DNA of 10,475 bases from positions 1 through 10,475 of the forward strand of contig CAIJIA010000018.1 of the NCBI GenBank assembly GCA_903820655.1, given 5' to 3'. This stretch comes from an uncultured Chloroflexota bacterium (GTDB lineage Bacteria; Chloroflexota; Limnocylindria; Limnocylindrales; Limnocylindraceae). A program made the translations under genes and the position numbers. Below are positions 7,095-10,475 of the stretch, piece by piece (the first letter of the stretch is position 1; each line of letters starts with the position of its first letter). Under the pieces are notes generated by a model. That model was given only the letters and a program-made list of their open reading frames with translations, searched no databases and was not told where the DNA came from.

Positions 7095-8281
7095 CACTTC
7101 CAGCCGTACTTTCGGGCCTTCGCCTCGTGTTCCGCAAGCGTCTTACTGAAGTCGTGTCGGCCGCCACTATCTGGGATCAGCACGAAGTAGAGCTCCTTGC
7201 GGCTGGAGTCAGGCTCACGCGCCGCAATGATGGAGGCAAGCGTTGGCGAGCAGAGCGGTGCTGGCGGGATTCCGCCACGAACGAAGGTGTTCCACGGCAC
7301 AAGGTCTGCGGGTACGCGTGGCGGGATCAACCCCGAATAGGGCTTCGCTGGGAACTTCCAGAACTCATAGTTCGCCCACTTTGAGAGCTTGAGTTTGCGG
7401 AGCGCCGCAGAGTCGGCAACCCAGATGATGGAAGGATCCGCGAAAAGGCCTTGCCCGAGTTGCAGTCGGTAGGTATACACGCCGGCCATACGTGGACGCT
7501 CATCATCGACCGCCGCCTCCTTCTCCACGATCGAGGCGAGGGTCAGGATCTGATTAAACGAATAGCCACCAGAACTGCCGCGATATTGCTCGGGCACCTG
7601 CTCTGCGAAGCGATCGAGCAGGATCCGTACGAACGTTTCAGCAGTTGCCGAGACAGGCACGCTGAGGGAACCCGAGCCGAGACGACCCTCGAGCGTTCCC
7701 CCCTTGGGTAGATCGAGCCACGGGTAATCGGCAATCAGCGCGGTACTCGGCTTGCGCAAGATATCCAGCACATCTGCAGGATCAAACGGCAGTTCGAGCG
7801 TGGTCAACTTCGCAACGATCTGCTCAATGCGAAGGCCAGCACGAATGTCCACGCCAATCGTTGGCTCGCGATACGGGTCGGTCAACGCCGTCGCAACTTC
7901 GGTGGGTGTCATGGAGGCTGCAACCTTGAACGTGCCGGCCTGGAGCTTTCCATCGAGGCCAGCGGCGCGCACTGCATAGATGAATCCAATCTCGTCGGCG
8001 ATCAGCCCAGCTTCACGCAGTTGGCTGGCGATGGCGGCGGTCCCTGTTCCTGCGGCAATCTCCACCGTTACTAAGGTGGTGTCACTTCCGGCGGGTTCGG
8101 TTGTGCGGGTACCGAGGCGCTCCTGAATGATGTCGCTGATGATCGGCAGCGTGGCGATCCCTGGTGAGCGCACACCGGCTGACACAAGTGCATCCCCGAT
8201 GAGTGGCGGGGCGACGACGCGGAGTAGGACTAGCGTGAGCACGAGCCCTACCGCAATCTTCACGAGGGTAGGGCGCTTCAT
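7094..8281 (-). CDS. mltG: Endolytic murein transglycosylase MltG
   Basis: MltG is a membrane-anchored lytic transglycosylase (YceG family) that cuts newly made glycan strands and so limits their length. The 395 residues begin with a short basic start and one membrane segment at about 7-28, placing the rest outside the cytoplasm. A LysM-like region spans about 70-135, with the family pattern A-S-Q-L-R-E-A-G-L-I and L-Q-A-G-T-F. The catalytic domain contains ASIVEKEA at 249-256 with the active-site glutamate, then YRLQLGQGLFADPSIIW (271-287), N-T-F...G-G-I-P-P-A-P-L (331-343) and Y-F-V...H-D-F-S near the end. The usual LEG-Y-(F/L)-FPDTY segment instead reads LEGRLGSGSLSV (197-208), and NRL is YRL. 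Its start ATG overlaps the ruvX stop as ATGA. The alaS-ruvX-mltG order supports the call. Confidence 0.95.
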   Translation of the reverse strand: MKRPTLVKIAVGLVLTLVLLRVVAPPLIGDALVSAGVRSPGIATLPIISDIIQERLGTRTTEPAGSDTTLVTVEIAAGTGTAAIASQLREAGLIADEIGFIYAVRAAGLDGKLQAGTFKVAASMTPTEVATALTDPYREPTIGVDIRAGLRIEQIVAKLTTLELPFDPADVLDILRKPSTALIADYPWLDLPKGGTLEGRLGSGSLSVPVSATAETFVRILLDRFAEQVPEQYRGSSGGYSFNQILTLASIVEKEAAVDDERPRMAGVYTYRLQLGQGLFADPSIIWVADSAALRKLKLSKWANYEFWKFPAKPYSGLIPPRVPADLVPWNTFVRGGIPPAPLCSPTLASIIAAREPDSSRKELYFVLIPDSGGRHDFSKTLAEHEAKARKYGWK

Positions 8282-8784
8282 GTCGCTGACTCGCTCACGT
8301 CAACGGTCAAGGCACTTACATCGACGATCAGCTCTGGGTTGAGAGCGTCTTCGAGGATCAGCCGTGCCGCCTCACGATCGACGGCGGCGCGACGAGCTTC
8401 GCGTCGGGCGGGACCTGGTGCGCCACCGTTGCTCCCGCGTGCCGCACGACCGAGCGATGCCTCGGCGCGCTGCGACGAGTATCGCTCGTCAACGAAGGTG
8501 ATTGGCAGTTGCAGGGCCTCTGCAACCTCGGTTGCCCAGCGCAGGGTCGAGGTCGCCTGGGGTCCGACGCTCCCATCGCTGTTGAGTGGCAGGCCGACAA
8601 CGAGTTCCGTCACGCGCCCCTCGGCGGCGATCGTGCGTAGTCGTTCGGAGTCAGCTGACGCGGTAGGACGACGCATCATGGTTGGGAGTCCACGTGGCGC
8701 AGCGGAGTCTTCACTCAGTGCGAGGCCGATGCGCCGTTCGCCGACATCAATGCCGAGGGAGCGACGTGGCGGCGTACCGCTCAC
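8278..8784 (-). CDS. ruvX: Putative Holliday junction resolvase RuvX (YqgF)
   Basis: RuvX/YqgF has an RNase H-like fold. It has been linked to Holliday junction resolution and, in E. coli, to pre-16S rRNA end processing. The 168 residues show L-G-I-D-V-G-E-R-R-I-G-L-A (10-22) with catalytic D13, then V-V-G-L-P-L-N-S-D-G-S (62-72), F-V-D-E-R-Y-S-S (97-104) with E100, and V-D-R-E-A-A (135-140) with D136. It is longer than the usual 140-150 residues for two reasons. A Gly/Pro/Arg-rich stretch of roughly ten extra residues sits at about 112-133, between E100 and D136, and a tail of about 17 residues follows the last helix. The start is GTG at 8784, overlapping the alaS stop as GTGA, and its own stop overlaps mltG as ATGA. 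Coupling to alaS is therefore likely. The catalytic acids are intact. Confidence 0.94.
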   Translation of the reverse strand: MSGTPPRRSLGIDVGERRIGLALSEDSAAPRGLPTMMRRPTASADSERLRTIAAEGRVTELVVGLPLNSDGSVGPQATSTLRWATEVAEALQLPITFVDERYSSQRAEASLGRAARGSNGGAPGPARREARRAAVDREAARLILEDALNPELIVDVSALTVDVSESAT

Positions 8785-10475
8785 GAACGAGTCACCCCAA
8801 CGCCAAGTGCCGCTGCAATAGAAGCAGCCGCCTCATCCGCGCTGCTGCCGACGGCGCCGCGACCCTGCCCCATGGCCGGTCGTCCGCCCCCACGCCCGCC
8901 GAGTGCGGTCGCCGCGGCGGCGGCGAGTGCGCCAGCGTCATGCTCGGCACTCCCCTCAACAGAGACGAAGATCTCCGGGCTTTCCGCAGGACGTACGAGC
9001 GCAAGGACACCAGGACCCATCTTCTTGCGGAGTTGCTTCGCCGCCTCCTTCAAGGCCTCATCATCTTCAACATCAAGCATTGCAACGAGGATCGAGAGCG
9101 CACCCTGCTTGGTCGCCTGCGTTGCGAGAGCGGCGAGGTCAATGCGGGCTGAGCCGCCAGCCTTGGCGCGACGCTTCGCCTCTTTCAGTTCCGCCTGCAA
9201 TGCGGCGATGCGCTGTGGGACCGTGTGGGCATCTTGGGCGCCCGCCGCCTCAGCGCTCGCCTCGAGGGTGCGCGACTGCTGGCGTAGGTACTCATCGGCG
9301 GCGGCACCGGTAAGCGCCTCAATGCGTCGCAGCCCAGAGCCGATGCTCCGCTCGCTGGTGATCACGAAGCTGCCGATCTGACCGGTGGCACGGCAGTGCG
9401 TCCCGCCGCAGAGCTCGTGCGAGTACTCCTCCATACGCACGGTGCGCACGATCTCACCGTACTTCTCATCGAAGAAGGCATCGGCGCCAGCCTTGACCGC
9501 CTCGCCCATGCTCATCTGCGCGACGACGACCGTCATATCCTCGCGAATCGCACGACGCACCTCAGCCTCGGTCTGATCGCGCTCGTCGCGCGTGAGTGCG
9601 CGCTCGAGGGGATAGTCAAAGCGCAGGTAGTCGGGGTGCACGAGTGAGCCGCGCTGCTTCGCATCCGCCCCCGCCACAATACGGATTGCACGGTGTAAGA
9701 CGTGTGTGGCCGTGTGGTTGCGCATCGTGGCGGCGCGACGTACTGGCTCGACACGCATGGCAACACCATCGCCCACCTTCAGGGGCGCCGCAACGCGGAT
9801 CGTATGCACAGTGAGTGCGCCAACAGGGCGCTGTGTGTTGCTCACCTCGGCCACGAGCTTCCCGCGCGCGTCAAGGATCTGCCCCGCATCGCCAACCTGT
9901 CCGCCGCGCTCGGAATAGAACGGGGTGCGACCAACGATCAGTTGCCCCTCGTCGCCTGCCGCCAACGAAGTGACTTCGGCGCCGTCACGAAGGAGTGCAA
10001 CGACTGTGCCCTCAGCATCAAGCTGTTCGTAACCGACGAACTCCGTCTCGCCCACACGCCGCAGGATCTCTTCATAGAGCGCGGTGGTCACGGCGATCTC
10101 CGCAAGGGCGGCCTTTTTGCCGCCGCGGCTGCGTTCGCGCTGTTCAGCAAGGGCGCTCTTAAAACCGGCACGATCAACGGCGACGCCGCGCTCAGCGGCG
10201 AGTTCAACGGTGAGATCGATTGGGAAGCCGTAAGTGTCGTGCAACTTGAAGGCGATCTCGCCACCGAGCGTTGGACTTGCGGCTGGCAGATCGTCGGCGC
10301 GACGACCAACGACGCTCTCCCCTGCGCCAAGGTCGGCAAGCGCATCGCCGAGCAGGCTCGAACCGGCATCAAGCGTTCGTGCGAACTGCGCCTCTTCGCG
10401 CTCAATCCCTTCAAGGATTGCTGTCTCACCATCTCGTAAGTACGGATACGAAGGCCCCATGATCGCCACGACTTC
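8781..10475 (-). CDS. alaS: Alanyl-tRNA synthetase, C-terminal part (runs off right edge)
   Basis: AlaRS charges tRNA-Ala in the cytoplasm and clears mischarged Ser or Gly through its editing domain. The visible 564 residues start in the helical tRNA-recognition region (I-E-R-E-E-A-Q-F-A-R-T-L near 24-35) and continue with K-L-H-D-T-Y-G-F-P-I-D-L-T. The editing domain has zinc ligands H254 and H258 (HTATH) and C356 and H360 (CGGTH), followed by the late motif L-R-R-I-E-A-L-T-G. A coiled coil at about 395-445 leads to the C-Ala domain, which contains the glycine-rich G-G-R-G-G-G-R-P. By comparison with E. coli AlaRS, the full protein should be near 870-890 residues. A loop before KLHDTYGFP (about 50-73) looks longer than in E. 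coli. The catalytic domain with motifs 1-3 lies beyond 10475. Its stop overlaps the ruvX GTG start. Confidence 0.97.
   Translation of the reverse strand, partial: EVVAIMGPSYPYLRDGETAILEGIEREEAQFARTLDAGSSLLGDALADLGAGESVVGRRADDLPAASPTLGGEIAFKLHDTYGFPIDLTVELAAERGVAVDRAGFKSALAEQRERSRGGKKAALAEIAVTTALYEEILRRVGETEFVGYEQLDAEGTVVALLRDGAEVTSLAAGDEGQLIVGRTPFYSERGGQVGDAGQILDARGKLVAEVSNTQRPVGALTVHTIRVAAPLKVGDGVAMRVEPVRRAATMRNHTATHVLHRAIRIVAGADAKQRGSLVHPDYLRFDYPLERALTRDERDQTEAEVRRAIREDMTVVVAQMSMGEAVKAGADAFFDEKYGEIVRTVRMEEYSHELCGGTHCRATGQIGSFVITSERSIGSGLRRIEALTGAAADEYLRQQSRTLEASAEAAGAQDAHTVPQRIAALQAELKEAKRRAKAGGSARIDLAALATQATKQGALSILVAMLDVEDDEALKEAAKQLRKKMGPGVLALVRPAESPEIFVSVEGSAEHDAGALAAAAATALGGRGGGRPAMGQGRGAVGSSADEAAASIAAALGVGVTRS

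Noticed and set aside
9702..10439. Plus-strand open frame of 245 codons opposite alaS
   Set aside because: It is antisense to well-conserved AlaRS editing-domain sequence and shows no family motifs, so it is a shadow of high-GC codon use.
1..10475. Defence system, phage, transposon, CRISPR or biosynthetic cluster
   Set aside because: Every coding stretch is accounted for by core housekeeping genes on one strand. No direct repeats, transposase, integrase or tRNA attachment sites were seen.

Overview
The window is a GC-rich, gene-dense stretch of a bacterial chromosome. Every supported gene lies on the minus strand, so transcription runs from the right edge (10475) to the left edge (1). Ten protein genes fill it. 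In transcription order they are: alanyl-tRNA synthetase (alaS, C-terminal part, runs off the right edge), ruvX, mltG, an M24 Xaa-Pro peptidase, elongation factor P (efp), the two exonuclease VII subunits (xseA, xseB), dxs, NAD kinase (nadK) and recN (N-terminal part, runs off the left edge). There are no RNA genes, mobile elements, CRISPR arrays or prophage signs. The two longest non-coding stretches are only 62 and 57 bases.

Layout. 10475-7094 holds alaS, ruvX and mltG, a housekeeping trio often found together. 7094-5254 holds the M24 peptidase followed by efp, a pair common in Gram-positive and related bacteria. 5257-1749 holds xseA, xseB and dxs. 1691-1 holds nadK and recN. From general knowledge, alaS-ruvX-mltG-...-pepQ-efp and (tlyA)-nadK-recN are actinobacterial-type blocks, and xseA-xseB-...-dxs-...-recN is a Firmicutes-type block. 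Here they are joined head to tail without the usual aro genes, nusB, ispA, tlyA or argR between them.

Organism. The EF-P tip sequence (H-I-K-M-G-R-G-S-A), the high GC and the tight packing suggest a free-living Chloroflexota-like or similar deep-branching Gram-positive-side bacterium, perhaps with a streamlined genome. This is an inference from remembered family sequences, not a database result.

How the genes relate. Together they are core functions: tRNA charging and polyproline translation (alaS, efp), DNA repair (ruvX, xseAB, recN), peptidoglycan strand release (mltG), proline-peptide turnover (M24 peptidase), isoprenoid precursor supply (dxs) and NADP supply (nadK). The striking feature is the packing. 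Most adjacent genes overlap by a 4-base NTGA or similar junction, which implies one or a few translationally coupled transcripts. One junction appears to use a CTG start codon for xseA. I see no hidden novel system. The points worth checking are the CTG start, the arginine-tipped EF-P, and several deviations at conserved motifs in Dxs, MltG, RuvX and RecN.
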